Part shown: piece after piece, positions 15,311-25,423 of the stretch
Layout: each line of letters begins with the position of its first letter
Numbering within the stretch: the first letter of the stretch is position 1
NCBI GenBank assembly: GCA_027485145.1
Contig: JAIXRO010000102.1
Coordinates: 1-64,000 of the forward strand
Source of the DNA: Hyphomonadaceae bacterium
Lineage (GTDB): Bacteria > Pseudomonadota > Alphaproteobacteria > Caulobacterales > Hyphomonadaceae
Reading direction: 5' to 3'
Length of the DNA: 64,000 nucleotides
Notes under the pieces: generated by a model
The model's input: the letters and a program-made list of their open reading frames with translations, nothing else
Told to the model about the DNA's origin: nothing
The model's database searches: none
Made by a program: the position numbers and the translations under genes

Positions 15311-16822
15311 ATGAACGAGATGACCACAATTTCGCGCGAGCAGCGCCCTTATTCCGAAGCCGCCAAGAAAGCGCTTTCCCGCAAGCCTGCCCTTTTCATT
15401 AATAATGAATGGGTTGCGTCTTCTCACGACGCAACAATTCCTGTTGAGGATCCGTCCTGCGGGAAGGAAGTCAGCCGCATCGTCGATGCGTCGGACAAGG
15501 ATGTGGATCGCGCTGTTGCTGCTGCCCGTGCGGCGTTTGATGACGGTCGCTGGTCGAATCTCCCGCCGATGGTTCGTGACCGCACGATGCACCGCTTGGC
15601 CGATCTTCTGGAGGCCCATGCGGACGAGTTCGCCGAACTTGAAGCGATCGACAACGGCAAGCCCAAGGGTATGGCCGGTGCAGTCGACATCCCCGGTGCG
15701 ATCAGCCAGATCCGTTTCATGGCAGGCTGGGCCTCCAAGGTTGGGGGTGAAACGACCGCGCCATATACGATGCCCGCAGGCACCGTGTTCAGCTACACAG
15801 TCAAGGAACCGGTGGGCGTTTGCGCGCAGATCGTTCCCTGGAACTTCCCGCTCTTGATGGCCTGCCTGAAGATTGCGCCTGCTCTGGCTGCGGGCTGCAC
15901 GATTGTGCTGAAGCCGGCCGAGCAAACGTCGTTGACGGCGCTGCGCTTGGCTGATCTGGTCGCTGAAGCCGGCTTCCCCGCTGGCGTCCTGAACATCATC
16001 ACCGGCAATGGCCACACGGCGGGTGATCGCATGGTCAAGCATCCTGATGTCGACAAGGTGGCCTTCACCGGTTCGACCGAAATCGGCAAGCTCATCAATA
16101 AGAATGCCACCGACACAATGAAGCGCGTCACGCTCGAACTGGGCGGCAAGTCGCCGGTCGTCGTGATGCCAGACGTTGATGTCGCCGCGACTGCGCCGGG
16201 TGTCGCAGGTGCCATCTTCTTCAACGCAGGTCAGGTCTGCGTCGCCGGTTCACGCCTCTATGCGCACCGTTCTGTGTTCGACAAGGTCGTCGAAGGCATG
16301 GCGGAAACCGCACCTTTTTGGGCGCCGCGCGCCTCTCTCGATCCGGAAGCGCACATGGGCGCGATCATCAGCAAGGAACAGCATGACAAGGTCATGGGCT
16401 ACATCGAAGCTGGCAAGCGCGATGGCGCGTCGGTTGCGATGGGTGGCGATGCGCCCTCGGGCAACGGCTACTTCGTGAACCCGACCATCCTCGTCGATGT
16501 GAACCCGCAGATGAGCGTTGTGCGTGAAGAAATCTTCGGTCCCGTCGTTGTCGCCCAGCGCTTCGATGATCTGGATGAAGTCGCCAAGTCGGCCAATGAT
16601 ACGGCCTTCGGTTTGGGTGCAGGCATCTGGACCAAGGATGTGGCCACGATGCACAAGCTGGCTGCCAAGATTAAATCCGGCACTGTCTGGGGCAACTGCC
16701 ACGCGATGATCGACACCGCGCTGCCCTTCGGCGGCTACAAGGAATCGGGCATCGGCCGCGAACAGGGTAAGGCGGGTATTGACGCCTATCTTGAAACCAA
16801 GACGGTCATCATCCAGCTGTAA
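15311..16822 (+). CDS. NAD-dependent aldehyde dehydrogenase, phenylacetaldehyde/betaine-aldehyde type
   Basis: A 503-residue aldehyde dehydrogenase of the class I/betaine type. Catalytic features: Asn178 (VPWNFP), FTGSTEIGK, Glu276 (LELGGKSP) and Cys310 (FFNAGQVC); the C-terminal PFGGYKESGIGRE is typical. Cytoplasmic. It follows the quinohaemoprotein dehydrogenase by 91 bases, so it could take over aldehydes made by it or imported. It probably has its own promoter, since the gap holds two recurring motif-like sites. Confidence 0.92.
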   Translation: MNEMTTISREQRPYSEAAKKALSRKPALFINNEWVASSHDATIPVEDPSCGKEVSRIVDASDKDVDRAVAAARAAFDDGRWSNLPPMVRDRTMHRLADLLEAHADEFAELEAIDNGKPKGMAGAVDIPGAISQIRFMAGWASKVGGETTAPYTMPAGTVFSYTVKEPVGVCAQIVPWNFPLLMACLKIAPALAAGCTIVLKPAEQTSLTALRLADLVAEAGFPAGVLNIITGNGHTAGDRMVKHPDVDKVAFTGSTEIGKLINKNATDTMKRVTLELGGKSPVVVMPDVDVAATAPGVAGAIFFNAGQVCVAGSRLYAHRSVFDKVVEGMAETAPFWAPRASLDPEAHMGAIISKEQHDKVMGYIEAGKRDGASVAMGGDAPSGNGYFVNPTILVDVNPQMSVVREEIFGPVVVAQRFDDLDEVAKSANDTAFGLGAGIWTKDVATMHKLAAKIKSGTVWGNCHAMIDTALPFGGYKESGIGREQGKAGIDAYLETKTVIIQL

Positions 16823-16833
16823 TTTCATTGTTT

Positions 16834-16978
16834 CCCTCCCCCCTGTGAGGGGGAGGGCGCGCGACTTGGCGACCTGTTGCCAAGTCACAGCGGGAGAGGG
16901 GGCAAATCCGCACTCTCTCCCTCTCTAAGACTTGCTGCGCGGCAACGCCGCAAAACCAAGTTTATTCTCTCCCTCAAG
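16834..16978. repeat. compound palindromic intergenic element
   Basis: A block of nested hairpins: CCCTCCCCC/GGGGGAGGG (16834-16857, perfect 9-base arms), GACTTGGC/GCCAAGTC (16863-16886, perfect), GGGAGAG opposite CTCTCCC, and GCGGC-AAC-GCCGC near 16939-16951. Composition differs from nearby spacers. It resembles the REP- or MITE-like palindromes scattered in alphaproteobacterial genomes, and could also act as a terminator or mRNA stabiliser between the aldehyde dehydrogenase and amidohydrolase genes. Confidence 0.6.
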
Positions 16979-17003
16979 GGGCGTGAAAAAAGGAAGCAAA
17001 AGC

Positions 17004-17876
17004 ATGCCCATCGACCTGTCTAAGATCAAAGCCATTGACGTTCACGTCCATGCCGAGGTGTCCTGTCATGATCCTGAAGATCCGGTCATGGGCAAGTTTT
17101 TTGATGCCGCGAGCGCCTATTTCAAGGCCCCGCGCGAGCGCCCGAAAATGCCGGAAATCATTGAGATCTATCGTGAACAGCAGATCGCTTTCTGCATGTT
17201 TACGGTCGATTGTGAAAGCGGCATCGGCGCCAAGCGCGTCAGCAATTACGAGATTGCCGAGATCGCCAACAAGAATGACGACATCTGCATTCCGTTCGCC
17301 TCCATCGATCCGCACAAGGGCAAAATGGGCGCACGCGAGGCGCGCGATCTGATCGAAAACCACGGTGTGAAGGGCTTCAAGTTCCACCACATCATGCAGA
17401 ACCTCGATCCGGCAGCGCAGGTCGGTTACCCGATCTACGAAGTCATCAACGAGTATAAGCTGCCTGCCATCTTCCACACCGGCCATTCCGGCATGGGGAC
17501 GGGCATGCGCGGCGGCGGCGGCGTGCATCTGAAATATGGTCAGCCCATGCTGGTGGATGATGTCGCGGTCGACTTCCCCGACATGAAGATCATCCTTGCT
17601 CACCCGTCATGGCCGTGGGTGGATGAGAGCCTGTCGATGGCGCTGCACAAGGACAATGTGTTCATCGATCTCAGCGGCTGGAGCCCCAAATACTTCCAAC
17701 CGCAGATCATCCAATACGCCAACACCCAGCTGCGCAAGAAGATGCTGTTCGGGTCTGACTTCCCGCTGATCCACCCGCAAAAGTGGCTGGATGCCGCACG
17801 CGAAGTTGGCTTCAAGGAAGAAGTTCTGCCGGGCATCATGAAGGACAATGCGGCAAAGCTTCTCGGCCTTTCATGA
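17004..17876 (+). CDS. amidohydrolase-family (amidohydrolase 2) protein
   Basis: A 290-residue metal-dependent TIM-barrel hydrolase or decarboxylase. Metal ligands visible: H14-x-H16 (DVHVHAE), a His in PAIFHTGHSG, LAHPSWPW, and the C-terminal Asp in FGSDFPLIHP. The family includes aromatic decarboxylases, LigY- or LigJ-type enzymes and beta-ketoacyl-CoA hydrolases of hydroxycinnamate degradation; I cannot choose among them. ATG 17004 follows AGGAAG. The last four bases overlap the next SDR gene (ATGA), so they are co-translated. Confidence 0.85.
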   Translation: MPIDLSKIKAIDVHVHAEVSCHDPEDPVMGKFFDAASAYFKAPRERPKMPEIIEIYREQQIAFCMFTVDCESGIGAKRVSNYEIAEIANKNDDICIPFASIDPHKGKMGAREARDLIENHGVKGFKFHHIMQNLDPAAQVGYPIYEVINEYKLPAIFHTGHSGMGTGMRGGGGVHLKYGQPMLVDDVAVDFPDMKIILAHPSWPWVDESLSMALHKDNVFIDLSGWSPKYFQPQIIQYANTQLRKKMLFGSDFPLIHPQKWLDAAREVGFKEEVLPGIMKDNAAKLLGLS

Positions 17877-18646
17877 CCGAGTTTAAGGGCCGCCACATTC
17901 TTGTGACCGGCGCGTCAACGGGGATTGGTCGGGCAACCGCACGGATGCTCGCCCGACGCGGCGCGCGCGTCTCGCTCATCGCGCGGAGCGAAGCCACGCT
18001 TCAGGAGGCGGTTGCCGAGATCCGGTCTGAAGGCGGTGCGGCGGCCTATGGCGTGGCAGATGTGGCTGACAAGTCCGCTCTCTTGTCTGTGTTTGATACA
18101 GCAGAAGGCGCATTCGGGCCAATTGAAGGCTTGTTTGCCAATGCCGGTATGGGCGGCAGCTTTGCGCCCTTTTCTGACTATGATGATGATATGTTCGACA
18201 CTGTGATCCGCACGAACATGACAAGCGTGTTCTGGGCGATGAAGCGTGTTTTGCCCGGCATGGTCGCGCGTAGGCGTGGGTCCATTGTCATTACGGGCAG
18301 CCTTGCGAGCGAACGCGGCATGGCGAACAACCCCGGTTATGTCGCGTCAAAGCATGCAGCGCTCGGTTTGGCGCGGGCGGCGGCGCTTGAAGTCGCTCCG
18401 TCCAATGTGCGGGTGAATTGCATCTTGCCTGGCCTCATTGAGACACCTCTGCTGCACAATATCGGCGGCGATGACATTCCTGCGGCCATGGCGTTTATGG
18501 GACGGAATGTTCCGCAAGGTCGGGTTGGCACCGCAGATGAAACGGCGGAAGTCGCGACGTTCCTGCTCTCTGATGCGGCCAGCCATGTGACGGGTCAGGG
18601 TTGGGCCGTCGACGGCGGCATTCTCGGCACATTGTCCGTACGATAA
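17873..18646 (+). CDS. short-chain dehydrogenase/reductase
   Basis: A 257-residue classical SDR with GASTGIG near residues 13-19, NAGM, catalytic Ser (ITGSLAS), Y-x3-K (YVASK) and the C-terminal TGQGWAVDGG. NAD(P)-dependent alcohol/ketone oxidoreductase. It starts inside the stop of the amidohydrolase (ATGA), which suggests the two act in sequence; substrate unknown. The longer upstream frame is a shadow of the amidohydrolase gene. Confidence 0.9.
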   Translation: MTEFKGRHILVTGASTGIGRATARMLARRGARVSLIARSEATLQEAVAEIRSEGGAAAYGVADVADKSALLSVFDTAEGAFGPIEGLFANAGMGGSFAPFSDYDDDMFDTVIRTNMTSVFWAMKRVLPGMVARRRGSIVITGSLASERGMANNPGYVASKHAALGLARAAALEVAPSNVRVNCILPGLIETPLLHNIGGDDIPAAMAFMGRNVPQGRVGTADETAEVATFLLSDAASHVTGQGWAVDGGILGTLSVR

Positions 18647-18652
18647 GCGTGA

Positions 18653-18668
18653 CCAACCGAATGGTTGG
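18653..18668. promoter_or_regulatory. CCAACC-GAAT-GGTTGG palindrome
   Basis: Perfect 6-base arms around GAAT, directly before the GGGAGGA Shine-Dalgarno of the GST gene at 18685. The symmetry and spacing resemble TetR-type operators, but no TetR gene is in the window; an mRNA hairpin near the start site is the alternative. Confidence 0.4.
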
Positions 18669-18684
18669 CGATGGGAGGAAGCAT

Positions 18685-19461
18685 ATGGGCCTGAAATACT
18701 ACCATGCCGAGCCGCTGGCCAATTCGCTCAAATCGATGATCCCTTTGAAGGAAAAGGGGCTCGCTTATGAGAGCGTCTACGTGGACCTTCATAAGTTTGA
18801 ACAACATTCGGAATGGTTCACCGCCATCAATCCGGAAGGGCAGGTGCCTGTTCTCGATCATGACGGCGTCATCATCACCCACACGACCGTCATCAATGAA
18901 TATCTGGAAGATGCCTTTCCGGACGATCAGCCAGAAGATGCGCCGTTGCGCCCCCGGGATCCGGTTGGAGCTGCGCGGATGCGCTATTGGAATAAGTTCG
19001 TCGACGAACACGTGATGAACCATGTGTCGATGCATGGTTGGCACCGGATGATCCGGATCGTGACCCAGAATATTGAAGACGGGACGTTCGATGAGCTGAT
19101 GGCGCGCATTCCGCTGCCGGATCAGCGCAAGAAGTGGATGACGGCGCGGTCTGGCTTCTCGGAGGCCGATCTGGCGAATGCGACGAGCAAGATCGAATAT
19201 GCGCTCGACAAGATTGAAAAGCAGCTGGGCGAAACGGCCTGGCTAGCGGGCGAAACCTACACGCTCGCTGATATCAATTTCTATTCCCACTGTGGGGCGA
19301 TGGTGGAGCGTATGTTCCCGGATCTTGAGGTCGCATCCCGTTGCCCCAAGCTCGTTGAGTGGCGGGATCGGGTCGCCGCGCGTCCTGCGGTAGCTGAAGC
19401 TTTGAAGAGCGAAGACCGCACAATGCCGGGTCTGCGGACTTGGTCCGGGCACGTACGCTGA
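18685..19461 (+). CDS. glutathione S-transferase, LigF-like beta-etherase candidate
   Basis: A 258-residue GST with strong resemblance (by recollection) to SYK-6 LigF: YHAEPLANSLKSM, KFEQHSEWFTAINPEGQVPVL, TTVINEYLEDAFPDD and HVSMHGWHRMIR all have clear LigF counterparts. LigF cleaves the beta-aryl ether of alpha-keto lignin dimers by glutathione attack. The SLADI-type capping motif (TLADINFY) is present. ATG 18685 follows GGGAGGA. LigD-like C-alpha dehydrogenases at 23512-25319 could supply the ketone substrate. Enantiospecificity cannot be read. Confidence 0.88.
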   Translation: MGLKYYHAEPLANSLKSMIPLKEKGLAYESVYVDLHKFEQHSEWFTAINPEGQVPVLDHDGVIITHTTVINEYLEDAFPDDQPEDAPLRPRDPVGAARMRYWNKFVDEHVMNHVSMHGWHRMIRIVTQNIEDGTFDELMARIPLPDQRKKWMTARSGFSEADLANATSKIEYALDKIEKQLGETAWLAGETYTLADINFYSHCGAMVERMFPDLEVASRCPKLVEWRDRVAARPAVAEALKSEDRTMPGLRTWSGHVR

Positions 19462-19467
19462 AAAAGC

Positions 19468-19490
19468 GGGGAGGGGCTTTATCCCCTCCC
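19468..19490 (-). terminator. terminator between GST and purU genes
   Basis: CCCCTCCC and GGGAGGGG form a perfect 8-pair stem with a 6-base loop. Read on the - strand it is followed by GCTTTTT, so it fits termination of purU; it also sits just past the GST stop and may work weakly in both directions. Confidence 0.75.
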
Positions 19491-19498
19491 AACTCAGC

Positions 19499-20359
19499 TT
19501 AGTCCTTGAACACCACTGTCTTCGTGCCGTTCACGAAAACGCGGTCTTGCAAATGCCAGTGCACGGCCTGAGCCAGCACGCGACGTTCGATGTCGCGGCC
19601 CTTGCGGACGAGGTCTTCGGGCGTATCTGCGTGGCTGATGGCCTCCACATCCTGATGGATGATCGGGCCTTCATCGAGATCTTCCGTCACATAATGCGCG
19701 GTCGCCCCAATCATCTTCACGCCGCGGGCATGGGCCTGATGATAAGGTTTGGCGCCTTTGAATCCGGGCAGGAAGCTGTGGTGGATGTTGATGCAACGGC
19801 CGCTGAGGAAAGCGGATAGATCATCCGACAGAATCTGCATGTAGCGGGCCAGTACGACAAGCTCGGCACCTGTGGCCGTCACGATCTCCTTGATCTGCGC
19901 TTCTTGCTGCGGCTTGGTATCCTTGGTCACGGGCAAATGATGGAAGGGGATGTCGCCGAGCAGCGAGATCTTGAGTGCATCGCGCGGGTGGTTACAAATG
20001 ATGCCGACGACCTCCATCGGGATTTCGCCGATACGCACGCGGTAGAGCAGATCGCCAAGGCAATGGTCGAATTTGGAGACCATCAAAAGAACCTTGCGTG
20101 ATTCTCCCACGGGGCGGAGCCGCCAGTCCATTTCACAGTCTAAGGCATAGACTGAAATGGCCGTGCGGAAACCATCGATGCTCGTTCCTTCGCCCATTTC
20201 AAAGACGACGCGCATGAAAAATCGGTCGCTCTCTTTGTCATTAAATTGCTGAGATTCCATTATGTTGCCGCCATTGTCGGCGAGCAAACGGGCCATCCCG
20301 GCGACCAGGCCTGGGCGGTCCGGGCAGGAAAGTGTCAGAACATGGCGATGGTCGAGCAT
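19499..20359 (-). CDS. purU: formyltetrahydrofolate deformylase
   Basis: A 286-residue PurU. The N-terminal ACT domain ([26 protein letters not shown]) precedes a formyltransferase-like domain with [35 protein letters not shown](K)PYHQA and the catalytic Asp near [16 protein letters not shown]. It hydrolyses 10-formyl-THF to THF and formate. Divergence from ligM, whose product loads methyl groups onto THF, suggests it frees THF when O-demethylation floods the one-carbon pool. A GGAGAG Shine-Dalgarno supports the ATG. Confidence 0.96.
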   Translation of the reverse strand: MLDHRHVLTLSCPDRPGLVAGMARLLADNGGNIMESQQFNDKESDRFFMRVVFEMGEGTSIDGFRTAISVYALDCEMDWRLRPVGESRKVLLMVSKFDHCLGDLLYRVRIGEIPMEVVGIICNHPRDALKISLLGDIPFHHLPVTKDTKPQQEAQIKEIVTATGAELVVLARYMQILSDDLSAFLSGRCINIHHSFLPGFKGAKPYHQAHARGVKMIGATAHYVTEDLDEGPIIHQDVEAISHADTPEDLVRKGRDIERRVLAQAVHWHLQDRVFVNGTKTVVFKD

Positions 20360-20389
20360 TTGTTTCTCTCCGGGAATTTATTGTTTGTG

Positions 20390-20400
20390 TTGCATACAAA
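20390..20400 (+). promoter_or_regulatory. TTGCATACAAA motif in purU-ligM divergent promoter
   Basis: The identical 11-mer is at 40763-40773 before a CoA ligase, and the CATACAA core appears upstream of several other operons. It lies centrally in the 87-base region between purU (-) and ligM (+), so a regulator bound here could control both. The sequence is near-palindromic (TTGYATACAA), like GntR-type operators. Confidence 0.55.
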
Positions 20401-20431
20401 AAATGATATGCCCTGCCTATCGTTTTTTTGA

Positions 20432-21847
<1,416 letters not shown>

Positions 21848-21863
21848 GTCGATTGTAGACGTG

Positions 21864-21907
21864 CACCCGCGACGTCAAAACTGACGCGCGGGTGACATGC
21901 TTTTTTT
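21864..21907 (+). terminator. terminator or attenuator between ligM and metF
   Basis: CACCCGCG/CGCGGGTG extended inward by CGTCA/TGACG gives a long stem with one bulged A, followed six bases later by seven T. It lies in the 76-base ligM-metF gap and would lower metF expression relative to ligM unless bypassed. Confidence 0.75.
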
Positions 21908-21923
21908 CTTGAGAGGCGCACCC

Positions 21924-22793
21924 ATGGCCAGTTCCGCATTGCTCCATCCCAATTGGGACCTGCCGCCGGCGGGCGTAACGGACGGCTTCTCTCTAGAAAT
22001 GACGGCCAAGGATGAGGCGTCGTTGCGGGACGCAGCGCCGCTCATTCCTGCTGAAACACCCATTGCGGTGACCTATCTTCCCGGTGAAGAGGTGGATGCC
22101 CGTGTGGCTGCGACCATCGCTGTACGGGAATTGGGCTTTGAACCGATGCCGCATTTCTCCGCGCGCCGGATCACCTCGGAAGATGATTTCGAAGCTTATT
22201 TGAAGGCCGTCGTTGAAAAGGCTGGTGTGCGCCGCTGCTTTATCGTGGCGGGTGACCCGCCGGAGCCGCAGGGGCCGTATTTTGACACCATGGCGTTGAT
22301 AGCAACAGGCGCGTTCGAGCGCGCTGGCATTCAAGCCATCGGCATTGGCGGGCATCCCGAAGGCCATCCAAACATGTCAGAGGCGGAATGTTGGGCCGTC
22401 CTTGAAACCAAGGTGCGTGAGATCGAAAGCCGTGGCATGGCGCCGCTCGTGGTGACGCAATTCGGCTTTGACCCGGACGCGTTTCTGGTCTGGCTGAAGG
22501 AGCTCCGCGCGCGGGGCATCATGTGCCCAGTCCGCATTGGAATTCCCGGGCCTGCCGGTATCAAGCGCTTGCTGGCCTTCGCGGCGCGCTGCGGGGTAGG
22601 GGCCTCTGCCTCGGTCATGAAGAAATATGGCGTCAGCATCACCAATCTACTCGGCACCGCTGGCCCTGATAAGCTGGTCGATGCGTTCGCCAAAGGATTA
22701 GGCGATGAGCACGGCCGCGTGCGCCTGCATTTCTATCCGTTTGGCGGGCTCAGAAAGACCGTGGAGTGGATTGCGGATTACTCTCAGCGATAG
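21924..22793 (+). CDS. metF: methylenetetrahydrofolate reductase-like protein
   Basis: A 289-residue MTHFR-family TIM barrel. Features: SLEMTAKDE start with the conserved Glu, VTYLPGEEVDAR, PHFSARRI, FIVAGDPPEPQGPY, IGIGGHPEGHP and VTQFGFDPDAFL. It interconverts 5-methyl-THF and 5,10-methylene-THF with FAD; beside ligM it would oxidise the 5-methyl-THF formed by O-demethylation, as for the SYK-6 ligM-associated metF. GAGAGG lies seven bases before ATG 21924. Separated from ligM by a strong hairpin with a T run. Confidence 0.9.
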   Translation: MASSALLHPNWDLPPAGVTDGFSLEMTAKDEASLRDAAPLIPAETPIAVTYLPGEEVDARVAATIAVRELGFEPMPHFSARRITSEDDFEAYLKAVVEKAGVRRCFIVAGDPPEPQGPYFDTMALIATGAFERAGIQAIGIGGHPEGHPNMSEAECWAVLETKVREIESRGMAPLVVTQFGFDPDAFLVWLKELRARGIMCPVRIGIPGPAGIKRLLAFAARCGVGASASVMKKYGVSITNLLGTAGPDKLVDAFAKGLGDEHGRVRLHFYPFGGLRKTVEWIADYSQR

Positions 22794-22865
22794 GGCTGGG
22801 CAGTGTTCACCTGCTGTTCAGCAGGCTGAGGCATTATGAGGGCTTCATATTTCGGGGGTCGATCC

Positions 22866-23081
22866 ATGATGAAGCCTGTCCTTTTCATTGCCCTTCTGGC
22901 GCTCAGCGGCTGCGCGGATACCCGCCAATATTCTCTGAATGAGCAGTGCTTGCATGAGCCGGGCTGCGTCTCGACCTTTTCAGAGCATGGCGGCGCCCCT
23001 CATGCGGCAGCCATCGCCCCGGTCAATGCCGGACAGTGGGAACCTATCGTCAAAGTCCGGAAGGAGCCCAAAAAGCCCTGA
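22866..23081 (+). CDS. small lipoprotein, unrecognised
   Basis: A 71-residue protein with a lipoprotein signal (MMKPVLFIALLALSGC), then a mature part of about 55 residues with two further Cys (QCLHEPGC). No family recognised. It follows metF by 72 bases on the same strand. The start could be either of two adjacent ATGs. A periplasmic-facing membrane anchor is expected; no functional link to its neighbours is visible. Confidence 0.6.
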   Translation: MMKPVLFIALLALSGCADTRQYSLNEQCLHEPGCVSTFSEHGGAPHAAAIAPVNAGQWEPIVKVRKEPKKP

Positions 23082-23099
23082 TCCCGCGCGACGTTGCGT

Positions 23100-23498
23100 T
23101 CAATCCCCGAAGAAGTTCAGTTCCAGCAGAACCCCATTAGGGTCCTGCGTGAAGACCTGACGCAGGCCAATGGCCTCAATGAGGTTGACCTGATGGTCCA
23201 TGTCACGCGCATTGAGCCGCGCCATGACGTCATCATAGCCCGAACAGTTGAGCGCAACATGGTGGATGGAACCGGTTGGCCCTGTGGCGACGTCGCGCTC
23301 ATAAGTGCGGATGCAATCCAGGCTGTTGATGTGCAGGATCGGGCGGCCCGAGACATCATACATCCATTGCGCTGTCTGCGGCGTCAGTGGAGGCGGGGCG
23401 TCGCGGCGTTCCAGGTCCAGTAGCTCCGCATAAAAGTCGCACGTCCCGTCCAGATCGGCCGTGATGATGTTGACGTGGTCGAGTGCGTTGACCTTCAT
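23100..23498 (-). CDS. VOC-family (glyoxalase/extradiol fold) protein
   Basis: A 132-residue single VOC-fold protein: LDHVNIITADLDGTCDFYAELL at the start (metal His), IHHVALNC in the middle and VLLELNFFGD at the end (metal Glu). VOC proteins include glyoxalases, dioxygenases and isomerases; the substrate is unknown. Start MKVNALDHV is preferred, since upstream codons lie in the neighbouring SDR. It is last in a - strand operon after two LigD-like SDRs, 13 bases after the second. Confidence 0.83.
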   Translation of the reverse strand: MKVNALDHVNIITADLDGTCDFYAELLDLERRDAPPPLTPQTAQWMYDVSGRPILHINSLDCIRTYERDVATGPTGSIHHVALNCSGYDDVMARLNARDMDHQVNLIEAIGLRQVFTQDPNGVLLELNFFGD

Positions 23499-23511
23499 GC
23501 GCCTGTTCCTT

Positions 23512-24414
23512 CTAAGTCGCCTTGCGCGCCGCAGCGCGGGCTTCCGAGTAGCGATCCCGACGGAATTTTTCGAAGCCGGTCCGCTTTTCGAAGCCCGGAT
23601 CTTCAGGCAAGTCTCGGAAATCTGCAAGATATTCCTGAAACAGCTCCGCGACCTCATCCTTGAACTCTGGATGCGAGAAGATATAGGTCCGATTTTCGCG
23701 CATGCCGTCAAGAACGCGGGCCGCAATGACGTCTGGCTCCATGCCGAATTCATGGAATTCGGCAAGGCGTTGTACGTTGGCGGTATCGACGGGCTTGGCA
23801 CCGTCGAGCAATTCCTTGGGGCGGACATCGTCGCTGGCGTAGATATACGACTTCACAAGGCCGGGGCAGAGGATCGACACGCCGATACCATGCGGGGCGA
23901 GGCTGTAGCGCAGCGATTCAGACATGCCGCGCACCGCAAATTTGGTCGTGTTATAAATGCCCGGCGCACCCGATGCGAGCCATCCGGCCATCGACGCTGT
24001 GTTGACGATATACCCGCCATTGCCCGCCGCAATCATCCGCGGGACGAAGGTCATCACGCCATTGATCGGTCCTTGCAGGTTGACACCCATCACCCAGTCC
24101 CAATCAGAATAGCTTGAGTCTTCAATGGTTTGGAAAAGATTGATGCCAGCGTTATTGAACAACAGGCTGACCGGGCCGAACTTGGCTTCCACCTCATCTG
24201 CGGCCTTTTCCATCGCATCGCGTGAGGACACATCGACCTGCACACCCATGACGCTCTGGTTGTCGAGCGTTTTCAGGGCTTTTTCGATGGCATCTTGCCG
24301 GATGTCGGCAATGGCGACCTTGCAGCCTTCTGCGAGCAGCGCGCGGACAAGGCCGATGCCGATCCCGTTGGCGCCCCCGGTGACGAAGGCGGTGCGTCCT
24401 GCGAAGTCGATCAT
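23512..24414 (-). CDS. SDR family oxidoreductase, LigD/LigL-like
   Basis: A 300-residue long SDR: GGANGIGIG at the nucleotide site, NNAGINLFQ, VMGVNLQGPINGVMTFVPRMIA, Y-x3-K (YNTTK) and a C-terminal extension with Arg/Lys-rich end. The MGVNL-x-G-x-INGMVTFVPRMIA stretch is nearly that of LigD, a C-alpha dehydrogenase of guaiacylglycerol aryl ethers (recollection). Its ATG overlaps the stop of the upstream SDR (ATGA). Two tandem paralogues recall the enantio-complementary LigD/LigL/LigN/LigO set, so the pair may treat opposite C-alpha configurations. Confidence 0.85.
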   Translation of the reverse strand: MIDFAGRTAFVTGGANGIGIGLVRALLAEGCKVAIADIRQDAIEKALKTLDNQSVMGVQVDVSSRDAMEKAADEVEAKFGPVSLLFNNAGINLFQTIEDSSYSDWDWVMGVNLQGPINGVMTFVPRMIAAGNGGYIVNTASMAGWLASGAPGIYNTTKFAVRGMSESLRYSLAPHGIGVSILCPGLVKSYIYASDDVRPKELLDGAKPVDTANVQRLAEFHEFGMEPDVIAARVLDGMRENRTYIFSHPEFKDEVAELFQEYLADFRDLPEDPGFEKRTGFEKFRRDRYSEARAAARKAT

Positions 24415-25319
24415 GCCTTCAACGCCTTCTGCCGCTTGATTTCGTCAGCCCAGATGGGGCTGTTGAACAGCATCGCGAAAGTCTGCTTATACTCTTCATT
24501 CTGCGGCAGCTTGGCTGGAACCGAAGCGATCATTGCGTTCGCCCGATCCGTCACGCCGTCAAGAAATTCGGCATGGGTCAGGATATAGAGCTCATCGTTG
24601 AGGATGCCCTCCAGCACGCGTTCGCCGACCTGTTCCTTGGTGTGATACAGGTGGAAGAAGTTGCCGCCATTCTGCCGACGCTTGTCGGCTTCGGCATAGC
24701 CGGTTTCGGCGAGTTCGGCAGGGCGGGTCTTGCTCGCTTCGGCAATGTTCGATTGCACAGCGCCAGGGCAGAAAGCGGAGCAAATCACGCCTTTCGCTTC
24801 AAGTTCCGGGCGCATGCATTCCATCATCGTGACGACAGCGGCCTTGCCAGCGGAATAGATCGTCGTGCCACCCACAGGGACGATACCCGACATGGAGGCG
24901 GTGTTGACGATGTGTCCGCCTTCGCCGTGCGAAAGGATGCGCGGCAGCATGGTCGTGACGCCGTTGATGGTGCCACCGACGTTGACGCCCATCACCCAGT
25001 CCCAATCCGCGAAGTTCGCGAGTTCGGTGGGGCCGACGACCGCAACCCCCGCGTTGTTGCACAGGATATGGATCTTGCCGAAACGGGCTTCGGTTGCGTC
25101 GGCCGCCGCCGCGAAATCGGCGCGGTTGGTGACGTCGAGTTTCAGGGCAAGCACCCGCTCCGGCGTGCCAAGTTCGGCCTGCGCTTCCTCCAGATGGTCG
25201 TCACGGATATCAGCGACCACGACATTCATGCCTGCGCCCAAAAGCGCTTTTGCGATGCCAAGGCCGATGCCGGAGGCACCGCCTGTGATGAACGCTGTTT
25301 TGCCGGGTAGGTTCTGCAC
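24411..25319 (-). CDS. SDR family oxidoreductase, LigD/LigL-like
   Basis: A 302-residue SDR with GGASGIGLG, NNAGVAVVGP, VMGVNVGGTINGVTTMLPRI, Y-x3-K (YSAGK) and SNIAEASKTRPAE, the last very like LigD's SNIAEASRLRPAK region (recollection). NAD(P)-dependent C-alpha oxidation of lignin dimers is the best guess. I chose GTG 25319 because AGAGGA lies six bases upstream; the ATG ten codons earlier has no Shine-Dalgarno. First gene of the - strand operon, divergent from the MFS gene at 25510. Confidence 0.85.
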   Translation of the reverse strand: MQNLPGKTAFITGGASGIGLGIAKALLGAGMNVVVADIRDDHLEEAQAELGTPERVLALKLDVTNRADFAAAADATEARFGKIHILCNNAGVAVVGPTELANFADWDWVMGVNVGGTINGVTTMLPRILSHGEGGHIVNTASMSGIVPVGGTTIYSAGKAAVVTMMECMRPELEAKGVICSAFCPGAVQSNIAEASKTRPAELAETGYAEADKRRQNGGNFFHLYHTKEQVGERVLEGILNDELYILTHAEFLDGVTDRANAMIASVPAKLPQNEEYKQTFAMLFNSPIWADEIKRQKALKA

Positions 25320-25423
25320 GTGACTATCCTCTTCCGCGTCTGGGTCCATGTATCGGACCGGTGTTTTTCTTGCGCCAGATGCAGTTGCACCACAAAAGGG
25401 CTGGACAGCACCGACTAAACAAT

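Noticed and set aside
22810-22825. CCTGCTG-TT-CAGCAGG inverted repeat after metF
   Set aside because: Two-base loop and no T run; too small to call a terminator or operator.
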